Positions 1 through 8,275 of a stretch of DNA of 11,972 nt are shown one piece after another. Position 1 is the first letter of the stretch. Every line of letters begins with the position of its first letter. Position numbers and translations under genes: made by a program. Origin of the DNA: Firmicutes bacterium UBA5486 (GTDB lineage Bacteria; Bacillota; UBA4882; UBA10575); assembly GCA_002427045.1 (NCBI GenBank), contig DIPO01000055.1, positions 1 to 11,972 on the forward strand. The letters are read 5' to 3'. Under the pieces are notes generated by a model, which was not told the DNA's origin, ran no database searches, and worked only from the letters and a program-made list of their open reading frames with translations.

Positions 1-13
1 CCTATATTACCAT

Positions 14-71
14 AAAAAATAAATGTCGTCGACCCCCCGGGGTTTTTACGCTATTGGGGGTCGACGACATT
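14..71 (-). terminator. Strong intrinsic terminator at the end of the V/A-ATPase operon
   Basis: A perfect 16-base inverted repeat has arms at 22-37 and 56-71 (AATGTCGTCGACCCCC and its complement) around an 18-base loop. Read on the minus strand, the GC-rich stem is followed after two bases by six T (positions 14-19), the layout of a rho-independent terminator. It begins 63 bases past the stop of the last ATPase gene. The plus-strand side has no comparable T-run, so it is a terminator for the minus strand. The stem is unusually long and perfect, so the element may also be a dispersed repeat recruited as a terminator. Confidence 0.8.
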
Positions 72-134
72 ATAATTCGGTCTAAATTTTAATTTCAAGA
101 TAGTTATTTTAGAGAACCTAAACTATTCTTGTTC

Positions 135-761
135 TTATTCCCTATTCCTAACTATATCTTTAACTTTCATTAAGCGGACAAGAGTTGACCGTTCGTTTTC
201 ATCCAGTTTCATCGTAATATATTTTATCTGTTCCTGCAATTGCGGGATAATAACATGTTCCAAGGCATTTACTCTTCTTCTAGTCCGTTCGATCTCTCCG
301 GCCAATAGTTCTACCGTTTTTTCCGCCTCTGCCAGTTCAACCATGGAACTGAAGCTTTCGGCTAATAATTGTACAGCTTCATCCAGTTCAGCTGAGGTTT
401 CGGTCATCCCAAACCCATTACCCAAGGCCGGGGTCATCTCCAAAGAAAAGGTAGGTACATCAACACCCATTTTTGAGACCGTATCTGCAGCTAAACTTGC
501 TTCTCCGCGGGAAGTAGTAATGGCTGCTTCTAAAACCTCACGGGAGATCACCGCACGAGCCATGGCAAAACCACCTTGAGCCCTTGAGAGATTCTCCTCA
601 ACCAAGGTACGTAAATGCTGGTTTTCTTCGACTAAATCAAAGAAGTTTTTCATCAGTTCATCCAATTTATCCTTGAGCAGTTTGTGTCCACGGTCCGCAG
701 TTACCAACCGTTTTTTAAGAGTCAGTAATTCCATACGGGTTGGATTTACACGGATTTCCAA
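135..761 (-). CDS. atpD: V/A-type ATPase subunit D (central rotor shaft)
   Basis: Subunit D (NtpD in E. hirae) is the long coiled-coil shaft that turns inside the A3B3 hexamer and carries torque to the membrane ring through subunits F and C. The 208-residue length is normal for the family. The N-terminus at residues 5-19 has the typical D signature (VNPTRMELLTLKKRL), followed by a GHKLLKDK-type stretch near residue 25. Heptad-rich helices at about 10-65 and 140-195 form the two-strand shaft, with the less helical middle as the expected globular part. The start is TTG, chosen because a GGGGGTGA ribosome site lies five bases upstream and the conserved N-terminus begins directly after it; an ATG at codon 10 would cut into the signature. 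It is the last gene of the operon, 49 bases after subunit B. The weak start may fit its single copy per enzyme. Confidence 0.95.
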   Translation of the reverse strand: MEIRVNPTRMELLTLKKRLVTADRGHKLLKDKLDELMKNFFDLVEENQHLRTLVEENLSRAQGGFAMARAVISREVLEAAITTSRGEASLAADTVSKMGVDVPTFSLEMTPALGNGFGMTETSAELDEAVQLLAESFSSMVELAEAEKTVELLAGEIERTRRRVNALEHVIIPQLQEQIKYITMKLDENERSTLVRLMKVKDIVRNRE

Positions 762-810
762 GACATCACCCCCGGCCCCGGCTACTCAAATACCGGGTAG
801 TAATCATTTT

Positions 811-2196
811 CTACTCTTCTTCCTTAGTTTCGGGCAGATATTTTTCAATATACTCTTCACGGATCCGCTTTAACTCGCTGCGTGGAACCAAGGATAATAA
901 ATCCCAGCCAATATTTAAAGTCTCTTCAATACTCCGGTTTTCTTCCAATCCCTGCTGCACATAGCGTTCTTCAAATTCATCTGCGAATTTAGCAAACTTT
1001 TTATCCAAGTCCGAAAGAGCCGCTTCTCCTAGAATTACTGCTAGGTCTTTTGCTTCTTTACCCCGGGCATAAGCAGCAAATAACTGGTTCATAGTATCAG
1101 CATGATCCTCACGAGTCTTTCCAGAGCCAATCCCTTTATCTTTCAAACGTGACAGGGAGGGAAGAACATCAATTGGCGGATAGATCCCTTTACGATGGAG
1201 ATCCCGGCCAAGGATGATCTGTCCTTCTGTAATATAGCCGGTTAAGTCCGGAATCGGATGGGTTTTATCATCCTCCGGCATGGTAAGAATCGGAATCAAG
1301 GTAATTGAACCATCTTTTCCTTTAATCCGGCCGGCTCGTTCGTAGATTGTAGCTAAGTCAGTATAGAGGTAACCAGGATATCCCCGCCGTCCGGGAACCT
1401 CTTTCCGGGCTGCTGAGATTTCCCGCAGTGCTTCCGCATAATTAGTCATATCAGTCAGAATAACTAGTACGTGCATATTAAGTTCAAACGCAAGATATTC
1501 AGCGGCAGTCAGTGCCATTCGCGGAGTTGAAACCCGTTCGATAACCGGATCATTAGCCAGGTTCATAAAGAGAACCGTTCTTTCCAAAGCACCTGTCCGC
1601 TGAAAGTCACTAACAAAGTATTCAGCTTCTTCATAGGTAATACCCATCGCTCCGAAGACCACAGCAAAGTTTTCCCCTTTGCCCAAAACCTTAGCCTGAC
1701 GGGTAATTTGCGCTGCTAATTGTGCATGCGGTAGGCCAGAAGCTGAAAAGATCGGGAGTTTCTGACCACGGACTAAGGTATTCAGCCCATCAATTGCCGA
1801 AAATCCAGTCTGAATAAATTCAGAAGGATAGTTTCTGGAGTACGGATTGATCGGCTCCCCATTAATATCCATCCTGCGATCAGGAATAATGGCTGCTCCT
1901 TTATCTTTAGGCCTTCCTAGTCCATCAAAGACTCTGCCCAAGATATCAGGAGAGACACCTAATTCAATACTTCGCCCCAGAAAACGGACTTTACTATCTT
2001 CCAGATTCAAACCAGCAGAACCTTCAAACAGCTGCACGAGGGCAACATCATTATTAACCTCAAGGACCCGACCCCGACGTAATTCACCATCAGCCAATTC
2101 AATCTCTACTAATTCATCAAAACTGGCTTCTGTAACCTTCTCCACTACCATTAAGGGACCAACTAATTCTTTAACTGTACGGTATTCTTTTAGCAT
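811..2196 (-). CDS. atpB: V/A-type ATPase subunit B (regulatory, non-catalytic)
   Basis: Subunit B (NtpB) alternates with A in the cytosolic hexamer. The 461-residue length is normal. Residues 1-75 form the beta-barrel, followed by the RecA-like nucleotide-binding fold and a helical C-terminus. The P-loop position (about 150-158, FSASGLPHA) lacks the Gly-Lys-Thr of a working Walker A motif, as expected for a non-catalytic subunit. PSLSRLKDKGIG at 346-357 places R350 as the arginine finger that reaches into the A-subunit active site, the same number as in E. hirae NtpB. The ATG directly follows the stop of subunit A with no gap, and its ribosome site GGAGGTG lies inside the end of that gene, so translation is probably coupled. 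No truncation or missing key residue was seen. Confidence 0.97.
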   Translation of the reverse strand: MLKEYRTVKELVGPLMVVEKVTEASFDELVEIELADGELRRGRVLEVNNDVALVQLFEGSAGLNLEDSKVRFLGRSIELGVSPDILGRVFDGLGRPKDKGAAIIPDRRMDINGEPINPYSRNYPSEFIQTGFSAIDGLNTLVRGQKLPIFSASGLPHAQLAAQITRQAKVLGKGENFAVVFGAMGITYEEAEYFVSDFQRTGALERTVLFMNLANDPVIERVSTPRMALTAAEYLAFELNMHVLVILTDMTNYAEALREISAARKEVPGRRGYPGYLYTDLATIYERAGRIKGKDGSITLIPILTMPEDDKTHPIPDLTGYITEGQIILGRDLHRKGIYPPIDVLPSLSRLKDKGIGSGKTREDHADTMNQLFAAYARGKEAKDLAVILGEAALSDLDKKFAKFADEFEERYVQQGLEENRSIEETLNIGWDLLSLVPRSELKRIREEYIEKYLPETKEEE

Positions 2197-3960
2197 TTAT
2201 TTCACCTCCAGGGTAGGGTCGTCTGCTAATAGATTCTTAATATCCGCCAATAACTGATCAAACTTTTCCATCTGATCTTCCGGTATATTTTTACCCTTCG
2301 CAATCTCTTCACGTACCGGTAAGTTCAGAATCTCTTTCATGGTAAAGCCTTTCTCCAGTAGTTTTACAGCTACATCCTCAAAGGTCAAGACTATCCGGAG
2401 CAGGGCTAATTGTTTATCAAGTGAAGTATAGGTATCAACCTCATGGAAGGCATTCTGATGCAGATAATCTTCTCTAATGGAACGGGCTATTTCCATGGTC
2501 AGTTGATCACGTGAAGAGAGGGCATCAAGCCCGACCAGACGGACGATCTCTTCTAGTTCAGCTTCTTTTTGCAGAATACGCATTGCCCGTTGTCGAAGTT
2601 CGACCCATTCTTCCCCAACCTCGCGGCGGAAGTATTCATCTAAGCGTTCATTATATAATGAATAACTCAATAACCAGTTAATAGCCGGAAAATGCCGGCG
2701 ATAAGCCAAAGTAGAATCCAGTCCCCAGAAGACCTTTACTACCCGCAAAGTATTCTGAGTAACAGGTTCTGAAAGATCTCCGCCCGGAGGTGATACCGCT
2801 CCAACTGCTGTAATTGAACCTTGCCGTTGCTGATCACTGCTTAAGCAGAGAGTTCTTCCTGCCCGCTCATAGAATTCAGCTAAACGGGAACCAAGATATG
2901 CAGGATAACCTTCCTCACCTGGCATCTCTTCAAGGCGTCCGGAGATCTCCCTGAGCGCTTCTGCCCAACGGGAAGTTGAATCCGCCATAATGGCCACATT
3001 ATATCCCATGTCACGGAAGTATTCAGCGATTGTGATCCCGGTATAGATCGAGGCCTCTCTGGCCGCTACCGGCATATCAGAGGTATTGGCCACTAGCACG
3101 GTTCGTTTCATCAAATCTTCACCAGTTCGCGGGTCATGAAGGACAGGAAACTCATTAAGCACATCCGTCATTTCATTACCCCGTTCACCACAGCCAACAT
3201 AGACGATAATATCAGCATCTGCCCACTTGGCTAACTGGTGTTGGACTACGGTCTTACCACTCCCGAACGGACCGGGAATCGCTGCAGCTCCTCCACGGGC
3301 AATCGGGAAAAAGGTATCAATAATCCGTTGCCCGGTCGTCATAATCTGATCCGGAGGAAGCTTATCAATATAAGGGCGTCCACGCCGGACTGGCCAGCGT
3401 TGCATCATAGTAAGCTCCTGCGGACCATCTTCAGTTTCTACTACCGCAATCTTCTCCTCGACTGTAAACTCCCCAGCTTTAATCTCTACTAAGCGTCCCC
3501 GCACTCCGGGTGGCACCATGATTCTATGCTCTATCACCACTGTCTCCTGGACTACGCCAAGAATATCACCGGGTTCAACCATTGTTCCCTCGGAAATTTT
3601 TGGGTTAAATTGCCACTTTTTATCACGTCGCAACCCGGGTACATCAATGCCCCGCGAAATCCGCTCTCCCTGAATAGCTAAGACATCAAGCGGACGTTGA
3701 ATTCCATCATATATTGATTCGACCAGGCCTGGCCCCAGTTCCACGCTTAAGGGATAACCTGTGGAATACACCGGAGCTCCCGGGCCAATCATTGTAGTGT
3801 CCTCATAAACCTGGATAGAAGCCCGTTCTCCACGGAGTTCTATTATCTCCCCAATTAACTTTTCTTCACTAACCCGAACCACATCATACATCTTAGCACC
3901 GGGGACACCTTCCGCTACTACTAAAGGTCCGGATACTCTAACAATCTTCCCAGTATTCAC
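2197..3960 (-). CDS. atpA: V/A-type ATPase subunit A (catalytic)
   Basis: Subunit A (NtpA) carries the ATP-hydrolysing sites of the A3B3 head. The 587-residue length matches the family. An N-terminal beta-barrel occupies about 1-75. Residues about 110-200 hold the non-homologous bulge domain that distinguishes A subunits from F-type beta. The Walker A motif GPFGSGKT is at 230-237 (K236). The catalytic glutamate is in GCGERGNE (E259). Walker B is at VAIMADSTSRWAE with D327, and SPPGGDLSEPV is at 390-400. The start is GTG, overlapping the TGA of subunit F by four bases (GTGA), so the two are coupled. The stop abuts the ATG of subunit B. All catalytic residues expected for an active ATPase are present. 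Confidence 0.98.
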   Translation of the reverse strand: MNTGKIVRVSGPLVVAEGVPGAKMYDVVRVSEEKLIGEIIELRGERASIQVYEDTTMIGPGAPVYSTGYPLSVELGPGLVESIYDGIQRPLDVLAIQGERISRGIDVPGLRRDKKWQFNPKISEGTMVEPGDILGVVQETVVIEHRIMVPPGVRGRLVEIKAGEFTVEEKIAVVETEDGPQELTMMQRWPVRRGRPYIDKLPPDQIMTTGQRIIDTFFPIARGGAAAIPGPFGSGKTVVQHQLAKWADADIIVYVGCGERGNEMTDVLNEFPVLHDPRTGEDLMKRTVLVANTSDMPVAAREASIYTGITIAEYFRDMGYNVAIMADSTSRWAEALREISGRLEEMPGEEGYPAYLGSRLAEFYERAGRTLCLSSDQQRQGSITAVGAVSPPGGDLSEPVTQNTLRVVKVFWGLDSTLAYRRHFPAINWLLSYSLYNERLDEYFRREVGEEWVELRQRAMRILQKEAELEEIVRLVGLDALSSRDQLTMEIARSIREDYLHQNAFHEVDTYTSLDKQLALLRIVLTFEDVAVKLLEKGFTMKEILNLPVREEIAKGKNIPEDQMEKFDQLLADIKNLLADDPTLEVK

Positions 3961-4298
3961 TTGTTACCGACCTCTTTCCCCTTTAGGATATCAACCCCTA
4001 CCGCTTTCTCAACGATTCTCCGAATCCGTTCGAGGGCAAAACCTTCACTCCCGGCACTACCGGGAATATAGGTAATACACGGCAATGGCCTGCTACCCCA
4101 TTCTTCTATATCACCCGTAAATCCCTGGGCGATTGATTCAGTGATAAAAATCACTCCATATTCCTGGTCATCCTTGAGCCGATAAAGGATAGCCCTGGCT
4201 TCCTTCTCGTCAGCGGCCGGGAACAGCTCCAAACCTAATAAACCAAAGCCGCGGATTAGATCTTCTTCCCCAATGACGGCCATTTTAAATGTAGACAT
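3957..4298 (-). CDS. atpF: V/A-type ATPase subunit F (central stalk)
   Basis: Subunit F (called NtpG in E. hirae) is a small Rossmann-like protein that binds the D shaft and stimulates ATPase activity. At 113 residues it has the usual size. It opens with the family pattern KMAVIGEEDLIRGFGLLG near residues 5-22, continues with an alternating beta-alpha pattern (YGVIFITESIA near 47-57, then CITYIPG), and ends in a charged helix. The ATG at 4298 is chosen over a second ATG five codons later because GGAGGAGG lies seven bases upstream. The gene overlaps the end of subunit C by 14 bases and its own stop overlaps the start of subunit A. This position between C and A is the standard V/A-operon order and supports the call beyond the modest sequence conservation of the family. 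Confidence 0.92.
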   Translation of the reverse strand: MSTFKMAVIGEEDLIRGFGLLGLELFPAADEKEARAILYRLKDDQEYGVIFITESIAQGFTGDIEEWGSRPLPCITYIPGSAGSEGFALERIRRIVEKAVGVDILKGKEVGNK

Positions 4299-5229
4299 CC
4301 CGCAACCTCCTCCTGACCGTCTCCACCGGAAGTTTATTTTCCTTACCGGATAAGATCAACCGCAGGTTCATAACTTCTCTTTCTTTAGCAAGTAGATAAC
4401 CGACAAGCGGTTCTATTCCAAGAGGAATCGCTTTGGCTTTTTTTATCTTATCCAGTAGAAAATCATCAATCTCGCTTTCGAGAAAAGGCAGGTTTTTGAA
4501 GATCTCTTCTTTTCCACGAAGCAGGTTCTCATATGGGGAATTATTTAGGATTATCGCTAAGTTCGCTTCCGGAAGATGATAATTATCAATCCATTGTTTA
4601 CTATCAATAACCCCTGGTTCTACCATAAACCGCTTAAACTCCTCGACCAAAGAGCCTGCTTTCCGGAGACGGAGAAATATTTGAAGATTGATTAAATCCT
4701 GCCTTGCTTGCCAATACTCACCTAGCAGTCGGGAGTTTTTGTTCAGAATCCGTAAGCCATATCGGTAGTACGCCTTATCTAATTCGGCAGCTTGCTCCGG
4801 ACCACTTTCCGGTAGATGCTCAAGAACAGCTTTAAATTCTTTGGGAAGCGCTTTATAATCAGTGCTTTCCACTATCTTTCTAAGCTCTTCAATTGGCATA
4901 ATCCCTAAGCTACTTGGTTTTCCTCTTCCTTCGGCCACTACCAGTAATTTTAAATTATGAACATCCCAACGTCTAAGAAAAACAAGTAATTCTGGTGCAT
5001 CCGAAGTCAGTTCCCGGAGAAAGTCATAAATCTGAAGCAGTTGTTCTTCCAAAGCTTTTTCAAAATCAACAGCTAAATCTTTAGTGCCGTATTCGGTTTC
5101 CCCCATCATGCGTAGAGTCTCATCTAAAGAATTAGTATTCAATAGGCGTTCAAAAAAACCAACGGGGAGTAATTTGGTTTCAAGAACTCGGATGCGGCCA
5201 ACGGCATACGCATAATCTCTTTCAGCCAT
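4285..5229 (-). CDS. atpC: V/A-type ATPase subunit C (rotor-ring adaptor)
   Basis: Subunit C (NtpC, V-ATPase d family) is a funnel-shaped, all-helical cytosolic protein that sits on the K ring and receives the D-F shaft. The N-terminus AERDYAYAVGRIRVLETKLL and the helical, charge-rich body with no membrane segments fit the family, as does the length of 314 residues from this start. The repeated helical blocks near LRRWDVHNLKLLV and the closing YLLAKEREVMNLRLILSGK are typical of the family. Two in-frame ATGs lie two codons apart. The second (5229) is preferred because a run of six G ends six bases before it, whereas the first (5235) directly abuts that run. The choice changes the protein by two residues. 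The gene lies 13 bases after subunit E and overlaps subunit F. Confidence 0.93.
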   Translation of the reverse strand: MAERDYAYAVGRIRVLETKLLPVGFFERLLNTNSLDETLRMMGETEYGTKDLAVDFEKALEEQLLQIYDFLRELTSDAPELLVFLRRWDVHNLKLLVVAEGRGKPSSLGIMPIEELRKIVESTDYKALPKEFKAVLEHLPESGPEQAAELDKAYYRYGLRILNKNSRLLGEYWQARQDLINLQIFLRLRKAGSLVEEFKRFMVEPGVIDSKQWIDNYHLPEANLAIILNNSPYENLLRGKEEIFKNLPFLESEIDDFLLDKIKKAKAIPLGIEPLVGYLLAKEREVMNLRLILSGKENKLPVETVRRRLRDVYI

Positions 5230-5242
5230 CTTCATCCCCCCG

Positions 5243-5842
5243 TTATTTAAATAAGATACCGGCGACTTCCGGATAATACCTTTCTTCCAAATCAGCGATT
5301 AAAGACTCTAAAGAGGCATTAACTTCATATGTTGAACTGAAAAGGAGAAAACCTCCTTTAATCTCTGCCGGTTCTTCCCGCAATTTCAGTTTTCCGCTTT
5401 GCCCATTTTTCTTAAGTTTCTGATTGGCTTCGGCGATAATTTTTGCCCAGAGTTCTCTCTCGGTTGAAGATACCGCTATGGTTTCATTCCCCTCTTCAAC
5501 AGCTGACAAGAGTAATTTTTGGTATAAACTACTCTTTTCTTTTTCAGGCATATTTAAAAACTCGCTGAGAGCCCTTTCAAAAGCGGTATGAATCATTTCT
5601 TGTTTATGATGGAGAAGCCGGAGTTTTGCTTCCATCTCTGCCCGGCTTATAATCCGGCGTGTCTCCTCCTGTTCGCGAAGACGGTAGTCTTCCCGGATCG
5701 AGGCCATCTGTTCTGAAGTCTCATTCCGGTAAGCCTCCGCCAACCGTTCGGCTTCTTCCCGGCTACGGATTTGTTCTTCCTTAGCCTGTTTCCGGGCATC
5801 TTCCAAAATTCGGTTGGTTAAATCTGTTAATCCTTGGGCCAT
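5243..5842 (-). CDS. atpE: V/A-type ATPase subunit E (peripheral stalk)
   Basis: Subunit E (NtpE) pairs with subunit H/G to form the peripheral stalks that hold the A3B3 head against the membrane stator. The first half (about residues 5-95) is a continuous, strongly charged helix rich in Glu, Arg, Lys and Ala that would form a right-handed coiled coil. The C-terminal half, about 100-199, contains the globular domain that binds the head; KGGFLLFSSTYEVNASLESLI matches its usual final strand and helix. The ATG at 5842 is preferred because AGGTGG lies nine bases upstream. A GTG four codons earlier (5854) is in frame but has no ribosome site. The gene follows the K stop by 12 bases. The 199-residue length is normal. 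Confidence 0.92.
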   Translation of the reverse strand: MAQGLTDLTNRILEDARKQAKEEQIRSREEAERLAEAYRNETSEQMASIREDYRLREQEETRRIISRAEMEAKLRLLHHKQEMIHTAFERALSEFLNMPEKEKSSLYQKLLLSAVEEGNETIAVSSTERELWAKIIAEANQKLKKNGQSGKLKLREEPAEIKGGFLLFSSTYEVNASLESLIADLEERYYPEVAGILFK

Positions 5843-5854
5843 ATTAAATCCCAC

Positions 5855-6319
5855 CTATAAAGTAATTGCACTATAAAGAAAGAACGAAATAATAAAAGCT
5901 AAAATCGAATAAGTTTCAACCAGACCGGCATAGACGATTCCTTTAGCCGATTCTTCCGGCCTTTTAGCTACAATACCGATTCCAGCGGCCGCAACCTTCC
6001 CCTGCAAAATTGCGGAAAATAGTCCTACAATACCAACAGGAATCCCAGCAAGCAAGAATCTAAGACCAGCTTCCAAAGGGATTGGCCCCGCAACAGGAGC
6101 AAACTTAAAGACCATCAACATCCCAATAACAAACCCGTAAATTCCTTGAGTACCCGGAAGAGCGGTTAAAATAAGAGTCTGTCCAAACTTCTTCGGATCT
6201 TCGGTAATCACCCCAGCTGAGACTTTACCTGCAAGACCTACACCATAAGCTGATCCAAAACCGGAGAATAGTACTGCAATTGCTACACCAAGATATGCAT
6301 ACAAAGAACCTAATACCAT
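5855..6319 (-). CDS. ntpK: V/A-type ATPase proteolipid subunit K, predicted Na+-binding
   Basis: This is the rotor-ring membrane subunit. Its 154 residues form four transmembrane helices as two fused hairpins, about 8-30, 47-73, 84-115 and 126-152. Every Na+ ligand known from the E. hirae NtpK ring is present at the aligned position: L54, T57 and Q58 in LPGTQG, Q106 in AILQGKVAAAG, and the carboxylate E135 in LVETYSIL. The enzyme is therefore predicted to carry Na+. The first hairpin has Gly (G56) where the second has Glu, so each subunit binds one ion per four helices, a feature linked to pumping more than ATP synthesis. The gene lies three bases after subunit I with GAGAGG as its ribosome site. 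Being early in the operon fits the high copy need of a ring subunit. Confidence 0.97.
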   Translation of the reverse strand: MVLGSLYAYLGVAIAVLFSGFGSAYGVGLAGKVSAGVITEDPKKFGQTLILTALPGTQGIYGFVIGMLMVFKFAPVAGPIPLEAGLRFLLAGIPVGIVGLFSAILQGKVAAAGIGIVAKRPEESAKGIVYAGLVETYSILAFIISFFLYSAITL

Positions 6320-6322
6320 CGT

Positions 6323-8275
6323 TTATACCTCTCTTTCCTTTTCTAAGAAAATTTTTATATTCTCTAATTTTAGAGGGGTAAAAGGTTTTCCTCCACCCTC
6401 AAAAAATGTATTAAAAAACTCTAGATACTGTAAACGGCTGGAATGTACATAAGCACCAAGAACATTTAAACCCATATTCAGAGCATGTCCAAACAGAAAG
6501 ATCACGATAGAAAACAACCAGCCAATTACCGGTATTCCCCAGGTCATTTCGACAAACATATTAATGATCGAAGCCATTACTCCACCAGAGAGTCCTAAGG
6601 CCATTAAACGTGAGTAGGATAAGACATCACTAAAAAATCCAACACTATCATAAATATTTAAGAGTCCCCCAGGGATAGCTACCAATTTGGAAATAAATCC
6701 TTTTTTGCCTCTAGTATTCCCTAAGACCAATAAAACAGCGGAAATTAATGTTCCGTATTTTATATAAAGCGAATACTCTTCAAGTCCCACTTGAGGAGCA
6801 CCCACAGTTAAAAGAATTCCGGTAAGAAACAAAAGCCAAAAGCCTTGTTTCCAGATGGCATCTGCCCAGCGTCCTTCACGGATATTAATCCAGGCAGCGA
6901 TCATTGTCCCCACATATAACTGAATAAGCCCTAAACCTAATGATACTACTAGTAAAATCTTGGGGCTTTCCACAACATTAAAGATTCCTTTATACGGCGA
7001 AAACCCAAAAATACTAGAAGTCATCAGACCTACAAAAACAGCCCCTAAACCACTTGCTAACATTAGCCCAGCCATCTTTCTCCCATTGGGTTTCATCGTC
7101 ATTTTCCAAAGGAGTACAGAACAGATTATTGCTAACACTATCCCATAACCGGCATCTCCTAAAGCCATGCCAAAACAGAGAAAGAAAAAGGGGACAATCG
7201 CCGGCGAGGGATCAACCTCATCTTGTTTAGGGTAACTGAATGATTCTACCAGTGTCTCAAAAGGAGTTGCTATTTTATTGTTTTTCAGCAAGATTGGGAT
7301 CTCCTCATCCTTTTCCGGATCACGAAATTGTATGTAATGAGGAAGCCCCATTGCCTCTAAAACCTCTCCAACTCTTTCCGCTTTTTCGGCTTCTACCCAA
7401 CCTACTAAGGCAAAAACCTCTTTACCCATTAATAATTGGCGGCTGGCTTCTACCTGAAGTTTTAAATTATACCAGTAATCATAGAAAGTTTGAAACATCG
7501 GGCGCTGCTCAGCTAGGCTGGTTATCTTGTTCTTAATTGCTTCCAATTCCTCATCGAGTGCTTCTTTTCTCTTGACTAGAGAATCAAAATGTTCCCGGAC
7601 TGTCCCTTCCGGAATCTCTGGAGCAGCAACAAAAAATCCTTTACTTCTTAGAAGCTCTTCGGCCCCGCTTTTTCGTAAACAGAAAAAAATCAAATAGGAA
7701 CGATTCTCGTATATCCCCAGTTCTTGATAAGAATAAGGTAACTCTTGAGAATCTAGTGCTTCAAATAAAATACTTGGATTTCCCTCAATACTACCCAGTA
7801 GGATCTGGATATTAGTTGAACCCTTCCATGCGTGGAGTGGAAGATCAAGTCCAGCCCAGGGTAGCAAGTCACTAATTTTCCTTTCAATCTGAGCCCTTTC
7901 CTGTTCAACCCGGGTATGTTCGGTTTCAGACCTAAACAGTTCAGTAATTAATTCTTCAAATTTCGCTGTTTCTGCCAGGTAATTTTGTTGTTCCTCCCAG
8001 GTCAGTACGGTCTTCATCCCGGCAAATTGCTCGATAAAATTAGGCCTTTGCGGGGCAAATTGCTCTAAAATCGCCAGTCCCCGCTTAATTTCGGACAGTT
8101 TCTCTTCAATCCGCTCTAACCGGGTTCTTAGCTCTTCTTCCGGTCCAGAGCTTATTTCTTCCTCACACGGTTCTACTAATTCTACCAGGCCGAGCCTTTG
8201 CAGTTCCGAAAGAAAGGAAGATTTATGACGAGCTAAACCATATAACTCTATATGTTTCATCGGTACAATTGCCAT
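6323..8275 (-). CDS. ntpI: V/A-type ATPase subunit I (membrane stator, a-subunit type)
   Basis: Subunit I anchors the peripheral stalks and supplies the ion half-channels facing the K ring. The 650 residues split into a charged, coiled-coil-rich cytosolic half (about 1-355) and a C-terminal membrane half with roughly seven or eight helices, starting near 359. The essential arginine of the family is R556 in SYSRLMALGLSGG (the place of yeast Vph1 R735). The second conserved arginine is R614 in HSSRLQYLEFF, followed by the FFEGGGKPF end signature. The ATG at 8275 overlaps the TAA of subunit H by one base (TAATG). An ATG five codons later is possible, but MAIVPMKHIELYG matches the usual N-terminus of the family. 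All channel residues looked for are present, so the stator is probably functional. Confidence 0.96.
   Translation of the reverse strand: MAIVPMKHIELYGLARHKSSFLSELQRLGLVELVEPCEEEISSGPEEELRTRLERIEEKLSEIKRGLAILEQFAPQRPNFIEQFAGMKTVLTWEEQQNYLAETAKFEELITELFRSETEHTRVEQERAQIERKISDLLPWAGLDLPLHAWKGSTNIQILLGSIEGNPSILFEALDSQELPYSYQELGIYENRSYLIFFCLRKSGAEELLRSKGFFVAAPEIPEGTVREHFDSLVKRKEALDEELEAIKNKITSLAEQRPMFQTFYDYWYNLKLQVEASRQLLMGKEVFALVGWVEAEKAERVGEVLEAMGLPHYIQFRDPEKDEEIPILLKNNKIATPFETLVESFSYPKQDEVDPSPAIVPFFFLCFGMALGDAGYGIVLAIICSVLLWKMTMKPNGRKMAGLMLASGLGAVFVGLMTSSIFGFSPYKGIFNVVESPKILLVVSLGLGLIQLYVGTMIAAWINIREGRWADAIWKQGFWLLFLTGILLTVGAPQVGLEEYSLYIKYGTLISAVLLVLGNTRGKKGFISKLVAIPGGLLNIYDSVGFFSDVLSYSRLMALGLSGGVMASIINMFVEMTWGIPVIGWLFSIVIFLFGHALNMGLNVLGAYVHSSRLQYLEFFNTFFEGGGKPFTPLKLENIKIFLEKEREV

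Noticed and set aside
343..2257. Plus-strand open frames at 343-579, 673-873, 740-964 and 1847-2257
   Set aside because: They lie antisense to, or across the ends of, well-conserved ATPase subunits D, B and A, have no recognisable domains, and have compositions expected of shadow frames.
3238..3492. Plus-strand open frame of 84 codons
   Set aside because: It is fully antisense to the conserved P-loop region of subunit A, and no domain or ribosome site was seen.
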